This document shows positions 23,763 to 33,797 of a stretch of DNA of 47,263 nucleotides, in pieces. The position numbers and the translations under genes were made by a program. This stretch comes from Acidimicrobiia bacterium (GTDB lineage: Bacteria; Actinomycetota; Acidimicrobiia; Acidimicrobiales; Aldehydirespiratoraceae). Location of the stretch: contig QIIW01000057.1 in NCBI GenBank assembly GCA_003231645.1, forward strand, positions 1-47,263, given 5' to 3'. Position 1 is the stretch's first letter. The number at the start of each line of letters is the position of its first letter. The notes beneath the pieces are model-generated. The model did no database searches and was not told the origin of the DNA. It saw only the letters and a program-made list of their open reading frames with translations.

Positions 23763-25331
23763 TCAGGACAGATCGATGGCCTTCACCGACTGGATGTGGG
23801 GATTCGAACACAGCACATCCTGCACGGCAGGCGGAACCGGGCCGGCGGTGGCCACCACCATCAAGGCGGCCACTCCCTCGGCCGTCTCACCGATGTGCAT
23901 GTTGGAGATGTTGATGCCGGCGTCGCCCAGCGCCGAGCCGACGACTCCGACCATCCCGGGGGTGTCATCGTTGCGAACCACCAACATGTTGCGACCGGGT
24001 CTGATTTCGAGGCTGTGACCGTCGAGGCCGATCAGACGAAACCCACCATCGAGAGAAGAGATGGTGCCGGTGAGCGAATGCCCACCGCCGCGCAAGGCGA
24101 TGATTCCCGCACGTGACTTCGCGTCATCGACGGTGATCGTGCGCACCTCGAGGCCGCGTTCACCGGCGAGGGCGAGGGCGTTGACGAAGCTGGCCGGCTG
24201 ATCGGCCACCCGCGCCATGAGCCCTTTCACCGCAGCCAGCACGGCATACCGGGTGTCGACGCCGGCCACATCTCCTCTGAACTCGACGTCGAGCGAGTCG
24301 GGTAGGCCATCGACGAGGAAGGCGAAGATCGATCCGAGCCTCTCGGCCAGCGGCAAAAACGGCTTGAGAGTCTCCGATGCCTCACTGGCATCGACGTTCA
24401 CGGCGAACGGAACGAAATCGCCGGCGAGAGCCAACAGGACCTGCTCGGCAATCGTGATGCCGGCCTTGTCCTGGGCTTCACGCGTCGATGCCCCGAGATG
24501 AGGGGTCACCACCACGCCGGGCACACCGAACAGTGGCGAGTCGACGCACGGTTCGGTCTCGAACACATCGAAGGCCGCCCCGGCGACTCGTTCCTCGCGG
24601 ATCGCCTCGGCGAGAGCCGCCTCGTCGACAATCCCACCGCGGGCCACGTTGACCAACCTGAGACCGGGCTTGACCCCGACCAGGAGTTCCTTGCCGATGA
24701 GCCCGATCGTGTCCGGGGTCTTGGCGACGTGGATGGTGACAAAATCGGCGGTTGCCATCAACTCCCGGAGATCGAGCAGTTCGATGCCGAGCTTGCGCGC
24801 CACCTCCGCCGACACGAAGGGGTCGTAGGCCACGATCTTCATGCCGAAGGCCGCCGCCCGGTGAGCAACGAGTTTGCCGATGCGCCCGAGCCCGATCACG
24901 CCGAGGGTCTTGTTGCTGAGTTCGACGCCCTCCCACTTCGAGCGCTCCCACCGGCCGCCGGTGAGTGCGGCGTGGGCCTGAGGGACGTTGCGGGCCTGGG
25001 CCAGGAGCAGTGCCATGGTGTGCTCGGCCGCCGAAAGCGTGTTGGCCTGCGGCGCGTTGACGACCATCACCCCGCGGTCGGTCGCCGCCGCCACGTCGAC
25101 GTTGTCGAGACCGATCCCGGCCCGGCCGACCACCGTGAGATCGGTGCCCGCCGACAGAACTTCGGCCGTCACCCGGGTGGAGGACCGGATGATCAGTGCC
25201 GACGCTCCCGGCACCGTGGCGACCAATTCTTCGGGGCCGAGCCCGAGCTGGACGTCGACCTCGTGGCCGGCCTCCCTGAGCGACTCGAGACCGGCCTCTG
25301 CGATCTTCTCTGTGACGAGGATTCGTGACAT
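23763..25331 (-). CDS. serA: D-3-phosphoglycerate dehydrogenase
   Basis: First step of serine synthesis. 522 residues from the ATG at 25331 (MSRILVTEKIAEAGLESL); the longer open frame upstream has no coding character. NAD-binding 'GVIGLGRIGKLVAHRAAAFG', catalytic Arg in 'VNVARGGIVDEAAL', Glu in 'FDVFETEP' and His in 'VTPHLGAST'. It has the long actinobacterial form with an intervening domain and a C-terminal ACT domain ('NDDTPGMVGVVGSALGDAGIN'), usually the serine feedback site. serC is 5 kb away. Confidence 0.95.
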   Translation of the reverse strand: MSRILVTEKIAEAGLESLREAGHEVDVQLGLGPEELVATVPGASALIIRSSTRVTAEVLSAGTDLTVVGRAGIGLDNVDVAAATDRGVMVVNAPQANTLSAAEHTMALLLAQARNVPQAHAALTGGRWERSKWEGVELSNKTLGVIGLGRIGKLVAHRAAAFGMKIVAYDPFVSAEVARKLGIELLDLRELMATADFVTIHVAKTPDTIGLIGKELLVGVKPGLRLVNVARGGIVDEAALAEAIREERVAGAAFDVFETEPCVDSPLFGVPGVVVTPHLGASTREAQDKAGITIAEQVLLALAGDFVPFAVNVDASEASETLKPFLPLAERLGSIFAFLVDGLPDSLDVEFRGDVAGVDTRYAVLAAVKGLMARVADQPASFVNALALAGERGLEVRTITVDDAKSRAGIIALRGGGHSLTGTISSLDGGFRLIGLDGHSLEIRPGRNMLVVRNDDTPGMVGVVGSALGDAGINISNMHIGETAEGVAALMVVATAGPVPPAVQDVLCSNPHIQSVKAIDLS

Positions 25332-25413
25332 GACGACAATCATTACCGGCACCCGGGGACTCACCAACCACTGGGCCCGCGAGTTTTGTCGGTGATCGTC
25401 CGGCCGGGCGCGT

Positions 25414-27249
25414 TCAGGGCGAGAGGGCCCGGTGGAGAAAAGCCGCCACCTGCTCGCGCGGCACCGGGTCGCCCGGGCAGAACATCCGCACGCCGCAGCC
25501 TCGGGTGATGCCGGCCGCGGCGATTCGCTCAATGTCCGCCTCGAGCGTCAATCCATCGTCGTCGTCGAACGTGTTGCCCACGGCCGGCGGAAGGTCGAGG
25601 GCACGGGCAATCAGGGCCGCCATCTGGGCACGAGTGAGTGTCATGTTCGGACAGAACAGGCGCGGGCCGCATCCCTTGGTGATTCCAGCGGCGGCGAGGG
25701 CATTGATGGCGTCTTCGTGGGTCGAGCCGGTGTCGTCGTCGAATCGATCGATCGTCGACGGCGGGAGGCGCAGGGCCCTCGTCAACATCGTGGCGGCCTC
25801 GCCGCGGGTGAGGATTCGCCGGGGGCAGAATTCGTCACCCCACGGTGGGTTGCATCCGCGGGTGATGCGTTCGGTTCCCAACCACGCGATGTCGTCGCTG
25901 AACGTCGAAGCGGCGGGCACGTCCCAGAAGCCAGATGGCGGCAACGACTGCACCAACGGTGGTGGCGGCTCGGCCGGCGTCGACAGTTCGGCATCGGTCG
26001 GGATTCCGGCTTCGCTGAAACGGCTCCCTGCGTTCCAGATCATCCAGCCCAGACCGAGAGCATCGGCGGCATCGATCTGGGCCCGCAACTGTGTCGGACC
26101 GTAGCCACCGAAGTCCTGCAACCACGGCCGCAGCACGGTCGCCGAGCCAACCAGACGGTCGAGCCCATTGCGGCTCGCGGCGGCGACCACCGGGCCGGGG
26201 TGATCGGCCGGGACCGAGAAACCGAACCACCCCGCGCCCCAGTGGTTGGGGTAGACCATCGGCGAGACCACGTCGATCACACCGGCCAACGCCGTGAGTT
26301 GCTGACCGATGCCACCGTCGCCGTTGATCGAGGTGATGAAACCGAAGATGTCGGCACCGACGTCACACGATGACGGCAGCGTGGCTCTGGCCTCGGCGAG
26401 GAACCCCGTGATCGTGGCGACCCTCACGTCGGGGCTCGATCCGCCGTCGAAACGGACACCAGCGGAGACCCCGTCGGGGAAGCGCACGTAGTCGAACTGC
26501 ACCTCTTGGACGCCGGCCGCGCAGGCCTCGGCCGCTAGTTCGAGTGCGTAAGCCCTCGCATCGGGGTCGGTCGGGTCGAGGAAGACCTGACCGTTCTTCG
26601 TGTAGGGGCCACCCGTGGTCGCGTTCCAGGCCGCCATCTCGGGTATCGACCGGCCGGCCACCGGATCCTGGAAGGCGACGATGCGGGCGATCACTGCGAG
26701 ACCGTGGGCGTGGGCCTCGTCGACAACGGCGGGAAGACTCCAGCGAGACAGGATCGACCCGGCCCTGGCGCCCCACACTGAAGCCGACGACGGGTACACC
26801 CGACCCGACTCGTCCTTGATGTCGAGCACCACGGCGTTGAGCGACGTCCGGTCGGCAAGAGCGAGAAGTTCCTGCCATCGGGGGGTCCCGGGGATCGAAC
26901 CGGCGATGTGAATGGCCCTTCGTACCGGTGAGGCGAGTACGACCACCACGCGGTCTCCGCCGCCTGCCCACTGAATCGAACGGTCAGGATGGGAGGGGTG
27001 GGTGATGGTGATGGTGCCCGGACCGACCCCGAAGAGCCTGACCCGCCCGGCCGAGTCGGTCACGCGCTGGGCCCGGCCGAGCCTGACATCGGCCCCCGCC
27101 ACCGGGCTGCCGCCGCGATCGAGCACGAACACGTCGAGCCGGGAATCGCCGGCGGCAGCGGCGCGTGGCACCGAGCCTGCAGTGGTGACGAAGACACCCG
27201 CCGCCAACATGGCGAATGCGAGATGCACGACGAGAAAGCGCGTGCGCAT
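25414..27249 (-). CDS. Secreted putative glycoside hydrolase (DUF4015-like) with three SLH-like repeats
   Basis: 611 residues. Signal peptide 1-33, a carboxypeptidase-regulatory-like beta-sandwich (about 38-108), then a TIM-barrel domain with 'LNAVVLDIKDESGRVYP' and 'VQEVQFDYVRFPDG', the motifs of the DUF4015 putative glycosidase family. The C-terminal ~185 residues hold three S-layer-homology-like repeats, each with a Cys pair: 'ITRGCNPPWGDEFCP', 'ITKGCGPRLFCP', 'ITRGCGVRMFCP'. Probably anchored to cell-wall polymers. It follows the S9 peptidase by 36 bp. Confidence 0.85.
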   Translation of the reverse strand: MRTRFLVVHLAFAMLAAGVFVTTAGSVPRAAAAGDSRLDVFVLDRGGSPVAGADVRLGRAQRVTDSAGRVRLFGVGPGTITITHPSHPDRSIQWAGGGDRVVVVLASPVRRAIHIAGSIPGTPRWQELLALADRTSLNAVVLDIKDESGRVYPSSASVWGARAGSILSRWSLPAVVDEAHAHGLAVIARIVAFQDPVAGRSIPEMAAWNATTGGPYTKNGQVFLDPTDPDARAYALELAAEACAAGVQEVQFDYVRFPDGVSAGVRFDGGSSPDVRVATITGFLAEARATLPSSCDVGADIFGFITSINGDGGIGQQLTALAGVIDVVSPMVYPNHWGAGWFGFSVPADHPGPVVAAASRNGLDRLVGSATVLRPWLQDFGGYGPTQLRAQIDAADALGLGWMIWNAGSRFSEAGIPTDAELSTPAEPPPPLVQSLPPSGFWDVPAASTFSDDIAWLGTERITRGCNPPWGDEFCPRRILTRGEAATMLTRALRLPPSTIDRFDDDTGSTHEDAINALAAAGITKGCGPRLFCPNMTLTRAQMAALIARALDLPPAVGNTFDDDDGLTLEADIERIAAAGITRGCGVRMFCPGDPVPREQVAAFLHRALSP

Positions 27250-27285
27250 GGTGTGGATGATAGACGGCCGTCGGGGGCGGTCCGT

Positions 27286-29220
27286 TCAGCGTCGGATCTC
27301 GACCGTGGGCAGCGGGCCGTCGGGCTCGAATCCCAGTATCTCCCCGAAGAACGCGAGTTCGGCCTCGAGCGCGGCGACGATGTTGTCGGCCGAACGGAAT
27401 CCGTGCTGTTCGCCCTCGAAGAGCAGGTAGGCCACGGGCACACCCCGGGCCTCGAGCGCGGCGACGATCATCTCGCTCTGATTGGGTGGCACGATGCGGT
27501 CCTCCCCACCTTGGAGCACGATCATCGGCCGGTCGAAACCGTCGACGTGGTGAATGGGCGAGCGTGCCTCGTAGACCTCACGCGCGTCGGGCCAGGGACC
27601 GACGAGAGTGTCGGTGTAGCGCGCCTCGAACTTGTGGGTGTCGGTGGCCAATGCCGCCAGATCAGCTACCCCGTAGCGGCTGGCCCCGACCGCGAACACG
27701 TCGTAAAACGCCAGAGCCGACAGCACCGTGAACCCGCCGGCGGAACCGCCACGGATCATGAGCCGGTCGCTGTCGGCGTCACCACGCTCGGCGAGATGAC
27801 GGGCCGCGGCGACACAGTCGGCGACATCGACCACTCCCCACTGACCGTCGAGCGCCCGCCGGTAGGCACGGCCGTAACCGGTGGACCCGCGGTAGTCGAC
27901 GTCGACCACCCCGATGCCGCGCGAGGTCCAGTAGAGGATTCCGAGCTGGATCTGACGCCGGGCCTGGGCGGTGGGGCCACCGTGGGCGAGAACCAACAGA
28001 GGTGGACGCTCGTTGCCGGGAGCGACGAATGCCGGATTGGTCGGCGGGAACCAGAGTGCGTGGGCGACGGCGTCACCGTCGGTCGCAAACGTGAGGGGGG
28101 TCGGCTCGACGATCAGGTCGGCAGCGATGGGCAAGTCGCGAAACGTCGTGGGCACCTCACGTTCGATGCCGCCGTGATCGCCGAGTCGGACCGTGACGAT
28201 GGCCGGCTCGTGGCCCCATCCGGCACCGACGTAGGCAATGCCGTCGGAGGTGGCCTGCATCGAGGTGATCGACGTGTCGGGGATGGCGAGGGTGCGGCCG
28301 TCGACCACCAATTCGTCGCCCGCCGGCATGCCGGCGACAGCCACCACATGATCGCCGCTCACCGCCCACCGTTGCATGCCGAACACCCAGGGCGGGGTGG
28401 CGATCTCGAAGGGACCGACCAGTTCCGGGGTGAGTTCACCGGTTTCGGTGTCGACCCGGTGGAGATTCCACCATTCGTCGCGGTCGGTGCACACCATCAG
28501 GTGGCCGGTGGGGGTCCAGCCCGGCTCGCACAACGCCTCGGCGCCGTCTCCGACCAGTTCCCGGGGGCCGATGACCCGACCATCGCAGAACCCGGCGATC
28601 CAGAGTTCGGTGACGTCCCATGGCATCGACGGGTGATCCCAGGAGATCCACACCAGCTGCCTGCCATCGGGTGAGAGTCGTGGTGCCATCACGAAGTCGC
28701 TGCCCTGCCAGAGCACGGAGACGTCGAGCGATCCGTCGGTGGGCACCGCCACCAGCTCGTTGACCGGTTCGCCCAGGCCGTCGTGACGCTCGCGGACCGC
28801 GATCAGCCAACGGCCGTCCGGGCTGACACCGAAGTCGGCGTGTCGGTGGCCTCGATCCGATGGGGGTTTCGGGGTGAGGGGCACCGGACTGCCGCCCGGA
28901 ACGAGTCGACGGATTCTCTGATCGGAGTGCTCGACGTAGTAGAGAACGTTGTCTGCCACCTGCCAGGCCCCGCCGCCGTACTCGTGGACGAGGGTGCGCA
29001 CGTATGCATCGGGCGGGGTGATCTCCTCGGTTCGACCGTCACGGCGGCGCATAACGGCGGTTCTCCCACCCTCGTCGGGTCGGGCCTCCGACCACCAGAG
29101 ATCGTCGCCGTCGACACGCAGTTCGCCGACGCTCACCGCGCCGCTCACCAGCGAAGCGGCCGAGATGGTCGACCGCCACTCGCCGTACGGCCTGACCGCG
29201 GGGCCGACAGCCGCACTCAC
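27286..29220 (-). CDS. S9-family prolyl oligopeptidase/acylaminoacyl peptidase
   Basis: 644 residues, cytoplasmic (no signal peptide). The N-terminal ~380 residues are a beta-propeller and the C-terminal ~250 an alpha/beta hydrolase: nucleophile '[10 protein letters not shown]' (Ser493), Asp in '[10 protein letters not shown]' and His in 'FEGEQHGFR'. The '[16 protein letters not shown]' strand is typical of S9C dipeptidyl/acylaminoacyl peptidases. The GTG start overlaps the aminotransferase stop (GTGA), so it is translationally coupled. Confidence 0.9.
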   Translation of the reverse strand: MSAAVGPAVRPYGEWRSTISAASLVSGAVSVGELRVDGDDLWWSEARPDEGGRTAVMRRRDGRTEEITPPDAYVRTLVHEYGGGAWQVADNVLYYVEHSDQRIRRLVPGGSPVPLTPKPPSDRGHRHADFGVSPDGRWLIAVRERHDGLGEPVNELVAVPTDGSLDVSVLWQGSDFVMAPRLSPDGRQLVWISWDHPSMPWDVTELWIAGFCDGRVIGPRELVGDGAEALCEPGWTPTGHLMVCTDRDEWWNLHRVDTETGELTPELVGPFEIATPPWVFGMQRWAVSGDHVVAVAGMPAGDELVVDGRTLAIPDTSITSMQATSDGIAYVGAGWGHEPAIVTVRLGDHGGIEREVPTTFRDLPIAADLIVEPTPLTFATDGDAVAHALWFPPTNPAFVAPGNERPPLLVLAHGGPTAQARRQIQLGILYWTSRGIGVVDVDYRGSTGYGRAYRRALDGQWGVVDVADCVAAARHLAERGDADSDRLMIRGGSAGGFTVLSALAFYDVFAVGASRYGVADLAALATDTHKFEARYTDTLVGPWPDAREVYEARSPIHHVDGFDRPMIVLQGGEDRIVPPNQSEMIVAALEARGVPVAYLLFEGEQHGFRSADNIVAALEAELAFFGEILGFEPDGPLPTVEIRR

Positions 29221-30413
29221 GACCGGCCGAGCAGATCCGCCATGCGGCCGACGCCGTCGACCAGGTCGTCGTCTCCGAGGGCGAACGACAGGCGGGCGTA
29301 GCCGGGAGCGCCGAACGCCTCGCCCGGAACGATCGCCACCTTGGCCTCGTCGAGGATCACCGTCGCCAACTCGACCGTGCTGGAGACCGAGCGACCGGCG
29401 ATCTCACGACCGACCACGGCCTCGAACGACGGAAACGCATAGAACGCTCCCTGGGTTTCGGGGCAGACGACGCCACTGATCTCGTTGAGCATCCGGTGCA
29501 TGATCCGGCGACGACGGTCGAAGGCCGACCGCATCTGCGCCACCGCGTCGAGCGGACCGTCGAGCGCGGCCGCCGCGGCGACCTGGGCGATGTTGTTGAC
29601 GTTGCTCGTGGAGTGTGACTGCAGGTTGCTAGCTGCCTTGACCACGTCGTTCGGGCCGATCATCCACCCGACCCTCCACCCGGTCATGGCGTAGGTCTTG
29701 GCCACACCGTTGAGCACCACACAGCGGTCAGCCAGTTCGGGCACCAGCACGGGCATCGAGTGATGGACGGAGTCCCCGTAGACGAGGTGCTCGTAGATCT
29801 CGTCGGTGACGACCCAGACGCCGTGTTCGACCGCCCATCGACCGATGGCCTCGATCTCGTCGCGGGGATAGACGGCCCCGGTGGGGTTCGAGGGCGAGAC
29901 GAAGATCAACGCCTTGGTGTGGGGAGTACGAGCCGCTTCGAGCTGGTCGACCGTGACCCGGAATCCGGAGGCGGCATCGGTGGGCAGGACGACGCTGGTG
30001 GCACCGGCCAGCGCCACCGGTTCCGGGTAGGTGGTCCAGTAGGGGGACGGGAGGAGCACCTCGTCGCCCGGATTGAGCAGGGCCTGCAGGCAGTTGTAGA
30101 CCGCGTGTTTACCGCCGTTGGTGACGATCAGGTTGGCGGGATCGACCTCAAGGCCGCTGTCGCGCATCGACTTGGCGACGATGGCGTTCTTGAGTTCCGG
30201 CAGGCCGCCGACGGCGGAATACTTGTGGTTGCGGGGATCACGACAGGCCTCGACCGCTGCCTCGACGACGTAGTCAGGTGTGGCGAAATCGGGTTCACCC
30301 GCCCCGAATCCGATCACGTTCTCGCCCGCGGCCTTCATGGCCTTGGCCTTGGTTGTGACGGCGAGGGTGGCCGACGGAGCTATCGCCCCGACCCTTCGAG
30401 AGATTCGGTCCAT
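29217..30413 (-). CDS. Class I aminotransferase (aspartate aminotransferase-like)
   Basis: About 398 residues from [20 protein letters not shown]; an ATG two codons upstream (30419) is equally possible. PLP features: '[13 protein letters not shown]', '[10 protein letters not shown]', '[13 protein letters not shown]', the Lys in '[17 protein letters not shown]' and the Arg in '[11 protein letters not shown]'. Closest in style to the AspC/AatA subgroup Ib enzymes of actinobacteria, transferring the amino group between Asp or aromatic acids and 2-oxoglutarate. Divergent from serC, and first gene of an apparent operon with the S9 peptidase and the SLH protein. Confidence 0.88.
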   Translation of the reverse strand: MDRISRRVGAIAPSATLAVTTKAKAMKAAGENVIGFGAGEPDFATPDYVVEAAVEACRDPRNHKYSAVGGLPELKNAIVAKSMRDSGLEVDPANLIVTNGGKHAVYNCLQALLNPGDEVLLPSPYWTTYPEPVALAGATSVVLPTDAASGFRVTVDQLEAARTPHTKALIFVSPSNPTGAVYPRDEIEAIGRWAVEHGVWVVTDEIYEHLVYGDSVHHSMPVLVPELADRCVVLNGVAKTYAMTGWRVGWMIGPNDVVKAASNLQSHSTSNVNNIAQVAAAAALDGPLDAVAQMRSAFDRRRRIMHRMLNEISGVVCPETQGAFYAFPSFEAVVGREIAGRSVSSTVELATVILDEAKVAIVPGEAFGAPGYARLSFALGDDDLVDGVGRMADLLGRS

Positions 30414-30564
30414 GCTCATTGCACGCTCGATTCCGGAGACGACATCAGTGGCGATGCTGCCATTTGGCAGCGGGTGAAGCGTAACCACGCACACCCCGCC
30501 CGTGCCGCCGAAATTCGTTGTCAAATACGCACCGCATCGGCCGTGGAGCTGCGAGAGTGTGCGG

Positions 30565-31686
30565 GTGAGCATTCCAGACATCTCCATTCCCTCCGACATG
30601 CTTCCCGCCGACGGTCGATTCGGAAGCGGGCCGTCGAAGGTTCGCCCGGAGTCGGTGCGTTCGCTCGCCGACCATGCGGTCGACTACATGGGCACCTCGC
30701 ACCGCCAGATCGCGGTGCAGTTCATGGTCGCCGGGCTTCGCAACGGTCTGTCGGAGTTGTTCTCGGCCCCGGACGGCTACGAGATCATCCTCGGCAACGG
30801 TGGGGCCACCGGCTTCTGGGACTGTGCCACGTTCGGGCTCATCGAACAACGCTCCCATCACCTTTCCTTCGGCGAGTTCGGCAGCAAGTTCGTCAAGGCC
30901 ACCAGGACCGCCCCGCATCTCGATGAACCGTCGGTCGCCGAGTCCGACACCGGCACCCATCCCGCGCTCGCCGTCGTGGACGGGGTGGATGCCTACTGCT
31001 ATCCCCACAACGAGACCTCCACCGGTGTGATGATCGATCCGGTGCGCGTCGACGACACCGACGCCGTCATGCTCGTCGACGCCACGTCCGGGGCCGGTGG
31101 CCTGCTGTTCGACCCGGCGGCCACCGACGTCTACTACTTCTCACCCCAGAAGGCCTTGGCCTCCGACGGTGGCCTGTGGATCGCCATGATCTCACCGATC
31201 GCAGTCCAACGCATCGAGAGGATCCACGCGACGGGTCGTTGGTGCCCGGCGTCGCTCGATCTGAAAATCGCTCTCGACAACTCTCGTAAGGATCAGACCT
31301 ACAACACGCCGGCACTGTCCACCATCTTCATCACCGCCAAGACGGTCGAATGGTTCAACGAGAATGGGGGCCTTCCGTGGGCCGCGGGTCGTAGTGCCCG
31401 GTCGGCCGCCCACCTCTACGGATGGGCCGAGCAGAGCGAGGTCGCGTCCCCATATGTCCGGATCGAATCGCAACGCAGCCCCGTGGTCGGCACCATCGAC
31501 CTCGACGACTCTGTCGATGCCGACATCGTCACCAAGGTCCTGCGGGCCAACGGCATCGTCGATACCGGCGGCTACCGCAAGCTGGGCCGCAACCAGCTTC
31601 GTATCGGCATGTTCCCGGCCGTCGACCCCGACGACGTGTTGGCCCTCACCGCTTGCGTCGACTACGTGATCGAGCACCTCGCCTGA
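30565..31686 (+). CDS. serC: Phosphoserine aminotransferase (mycobacterial type)
   Basis: Second step of serine synthesis. 373 residues from GTG 30565 (V-S-I-P-D-I-S-I-P...); GTG 30559 is an alternative. '[14 protein letters not shown]', 'YMGTSHRQ', '[14 protein letters not shown]', '[13 protein letters not shown]' (PLP Lys) and '[16 protein letters not shown]' are the signatures of the actinobacterial SerC branch. A 145-bp divergent intergenic region separates it from the aminotransferase. Confidence 0.94.
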   Translation: MSIPDISIPSDMLPADGRFGSGPSKVRPESVRSLADHAVDYMGTSHRQIAVQFMVAGLRNGLSELFSAPDGYEIILGNGGATGFWDCATFGLIEQRSHHLSFGEFGSKFVKATRTAPHLDEPSVAESDTGTHPALAVVDGVDAYCYPHNETSTGVMIDPVRVDDTDAVMLVDATSGAGGLLFDPAATDVYYFSPQKALASDGGLWIAMISPIAVQRIERIHATGRWCPASLDLKIALDNSRKDQTYNTPALSTIFITAKTVEWFNENGGLPWAAGRSARSAAHLYGWAEQSEVASPYVRIESQRSPVVGTIDLDDSVDADIVTKVLRANGIVDTGGYRKLGRNQLRIGMFPAVDPDDVLALTACVDYVIEHLA

Positions 31687-31720
31687 ACGTCAGGGGGATC
31701 ACGAAGGTGCCGACCGACTG

Positions 31721-32053
31721 CTAGATGACGGCGAGGATTGCGCCGTTCCAGAGCACCACCGCGAGGTACCAACCGGACGCGGCCGCGAGCGCCAGAGCGG
31801 AGATTCGGGACTCGCGGGATCGCATCAGCAACATGGCGATGACTATCAGTACCGCCGCCTTGAGCAGCGACACCTGCCATAACCCGTCGATCAGGGGTTG
31901 TACGAAAGGGTTCCCCTCGACACCACCACGGCCGAGGACCGCTGCTGTGGTGATCACATCGATGACGTTGAGCACCACCAGAGCGAAGTACATCATCCAT
32001 CGCTGGTCGGTCAAAGCACGACGGATCGTGACCACGGCGGGGCCGCTCATCAT
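31721..32053 (-). CDS. DUF5658-like integral membrane protein
   Basis: 110 residues with three hydrophobic segments (about 22-42, 62-80, 86-108). The pattern 'ALVVLNVIDVITTAAVLGRGGVEGNPFVQPLI' (read in two parts) with an Asp in the first helix and 'EGNP' after it is typical of the small DUF5658 family. Function unknown. Convergent with serC. Confidence 0.7.
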   Translation of the reverse strand: MMSGPAVVTIRRALTDQRWMMYFALVVLNVIDVITTAAVLGRGGVEGNPFVQPLIDGLWQVSLLKAAVLIVIAMLLMRSRESRISALALAAASGWYLAVVLWNGAILAVI

Positions 32054-32263
32054 CTGTTCTCCACTCCACTTCGCCCTGAGTGGTCGACCCTACAGCGTCC
32101 GATCAACCAAGAAAAGCCACGCTACGTACTGCTTAATACCACTCAGAGCACCAAAAGCGTTCAATCTCGGTTGAGCAGGACCGCCGGGAGGTCGTCACTT
32201 CGACTCAATCGCCGGCATTGACGTGCCGATGATCGGGCAACGGCCATTTTCCCAGGAGTCGCG

Positions 32264-32446
32264 ATGACCGCCGTCCAATTCACCAGAGCATGGATCCGCA
32301 GCCACGCAGGCAGCGAACGCGGGGCCAACCTCATCGAGTACGCATTGCTGCTGGTCCTGATCGCGCTTGTGGCGATCGGTGCCGTGGCCGCGCTCGGCAA
32401 CGGCACCTCGTCGCGTTACTCCAACATCACCTCCCAGCTGGGCTGA
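32264..32446 (+). CDS. Flp-type pilin
   Basis: 60 residues. A short basic leader ends at 'SERGAN', followed by 'LIEYALLLVLIALVAIGAVAALG', a typical type IVb prepilin N-terminus: Gly at the cleavage site, Glu at position 5 and a long hydrophobic helix. AGGAG lies 5 nt before the ATG. No tad/cpa assembly genes or prepilin peptidase are in the window, so it is an isolated pilin gene here. The 210 bp upstream are comparatively AT-rich and hold no other gene. Confidence 0.88.
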   Translation: MTAVQFTRAWIRSHAGSERGANLIEYALLLVLIALVAIGAVAALGNGTSSRYSNITSQLG

Positions 32447-32480
32447 TCATCCGGCTGCCGCGAATGGCAAGCCCTCTGGA

Positions 32481-33686
32481 TCAGCGAGGTTCTCGCGGTA
32501 GCCCAAGCACCCTTTCGCCGATGACATTGCGCTGCACCTGACTCGAGCCGCCGTAGATCGTGTGGGCCCGGCTGAACAGGAACATCCGCTGTTCCGCGTC
32601 GAGTGGGTAGTGCCTCCCGCCGTGGCCGTCGTGGGTCGACCTCGAGTCGACCATGCCCGATGTGCCTCGCACCATCATCGCCAGCTCCCCCAGATGCCGG
32701 TGCCAACTGGCCCAGTAGAGCTTCATGATCGACATCTCGGGCCCGGGAGCACGGTCGTTGGTCAGAGCGGTGAGCATTCTGAGCTGATTGAACCGCAGGA
32801 TCTCAAGCCTGATGTGACTCTCCATGAGCTCCTGGCGAACCACCGGATCGTCCCATCGACCGTTACGTTTCGCCAGATCGAGCAGCGCCTCGAACTCGCG
32901 ACGAAAGCCGGCCTGCCGCCCCAGTGTGCCGGCGCCTCGCTCGAAGGCGAGTGTGCCCATGGCGACCTTCCAGCCGTTGCCGACACCACCCACCACCAGA
33001 TCGGCATCGGTCAACGCATCGTCGAAATACGTCTCGTTGAACTCAGCCCCACCGGTGATCTGGACGATCGGACGAACCTCGATACCCGGTTGATTCATGG
33101 GTACCAGCAGATACGAAAGGCCGCGGTGACGCGACGATTCCGGGTCGGTCCTCACAATGGCGAAGATCCAGTCGGCGAACTGTGCCAGCGAGGTCCACAC
33201 CTTCTGTCCGTTGATCACCCACCGACCGTCGACCAGGTCGGCCCTGGTCCTGACGTTGGCCAGATCGGAGCCGGCGTCGGGCTCGGAGTAGCCCTGACAC
33301 CACAATTCGTCACCGGAGAGGATGCCGGGCACGAATCGCTGCTGCTGTTCCGCCGATCCGAACATCATGAGCGTGGGCCCGAGAAGGGTGAGCCCGAGGT
33401 TGGGTATCCGGCCGGGGGCGCCGGCCTCGACATAGGTCTTGTGGAACACGACCTGCTCGACGAGCGAGCACCCCCGTCCACCGATGGATTCCGGGAAGTC
33501 GATCCCGAGCCAGCCTCCCTTGGCCAGCTCGCGCTCCCACTCGATCTGGAGCTCCGGGGCGATGTCCTCCTGCCCGGTGAGACCGCGCCCACGAAGGCCG
33601 GCAAACGGTCCGACCATGTGCTCCTCGAGCCAGGTTTGTACCTCGTCGCCGAACTCCTCGAGCGCGGGGCCGAGCCGGACGTCCAT
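32481..33686 (-). CDS. Acyl-CoA dehydrogenase (FadE-like)
   Basis: 401 residues. 'WCQGYSEPDAGSDLANVRTRA', 'GQKVWTSLAQFADW', 'GNGWKVAMGTLAFERG' and 'TIYGGSSQVQRNVIGERVLGLPRE' are the FAD-binding and C-terminal motifs of the family. The style matches the paired FadE proteins used in steroid or fatty-acid side-chain oxidation in actinobacteria, but the partner subunit is not adjacent. Followed upstream on the same strand by an amidase (111-bp gap). Confidence 0.9.
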   Translation of the reverse strand: MDVRLGPALEEFGDEVQTWLEEHMVGPFAGLRGRGLTGQEDIAPELQIEWERELAKGGWLGIDFPESIGGRGCSLVEQVVFHKTYVEAGAPGRIPNLGLTLLGPTLMMFGSAEQQQRFVPGILSGDELWCQGYSEPDAGSDLANVRTRADLVDGRWVINGQKVWTSLAQFADWIFAIVRTDPESSRHRGLSYLLVPMNQPGIEVRPIVQITGGAEFNETYFDDALTDADLVVGGVGNGWKVAMGTLAFERGAGTLGRQAGFRREFEALLDLAKRNGRWDDPVVRQELMESHIRLEILRFNQLRMLTALTNDRAPGPEMSIMKLYWASWHRHLGELAMMVRGTSGMVDSRSTHDGHGGRHYPLDAEQRMFLFSRAHTIYGGSSQVQRNVIGERVLGLPREPR

Positions 33687-33797
33687 GACGGAATCGTGAC
33701 CTCGATCTGGCCCACCATCAGAATCGGAACGCCGGGCGGGATGCTCGAGACCACCACCCCGATCGTCTGATCGTCAAGCATCCCCGGTGCCGGGGGA

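Noticed and set aside
26989..28674. 561-codon plus-strand open frame
   Set aside because: Antisense shadow of the S9 peptidase and the SLH protein; composition is not protein-like.
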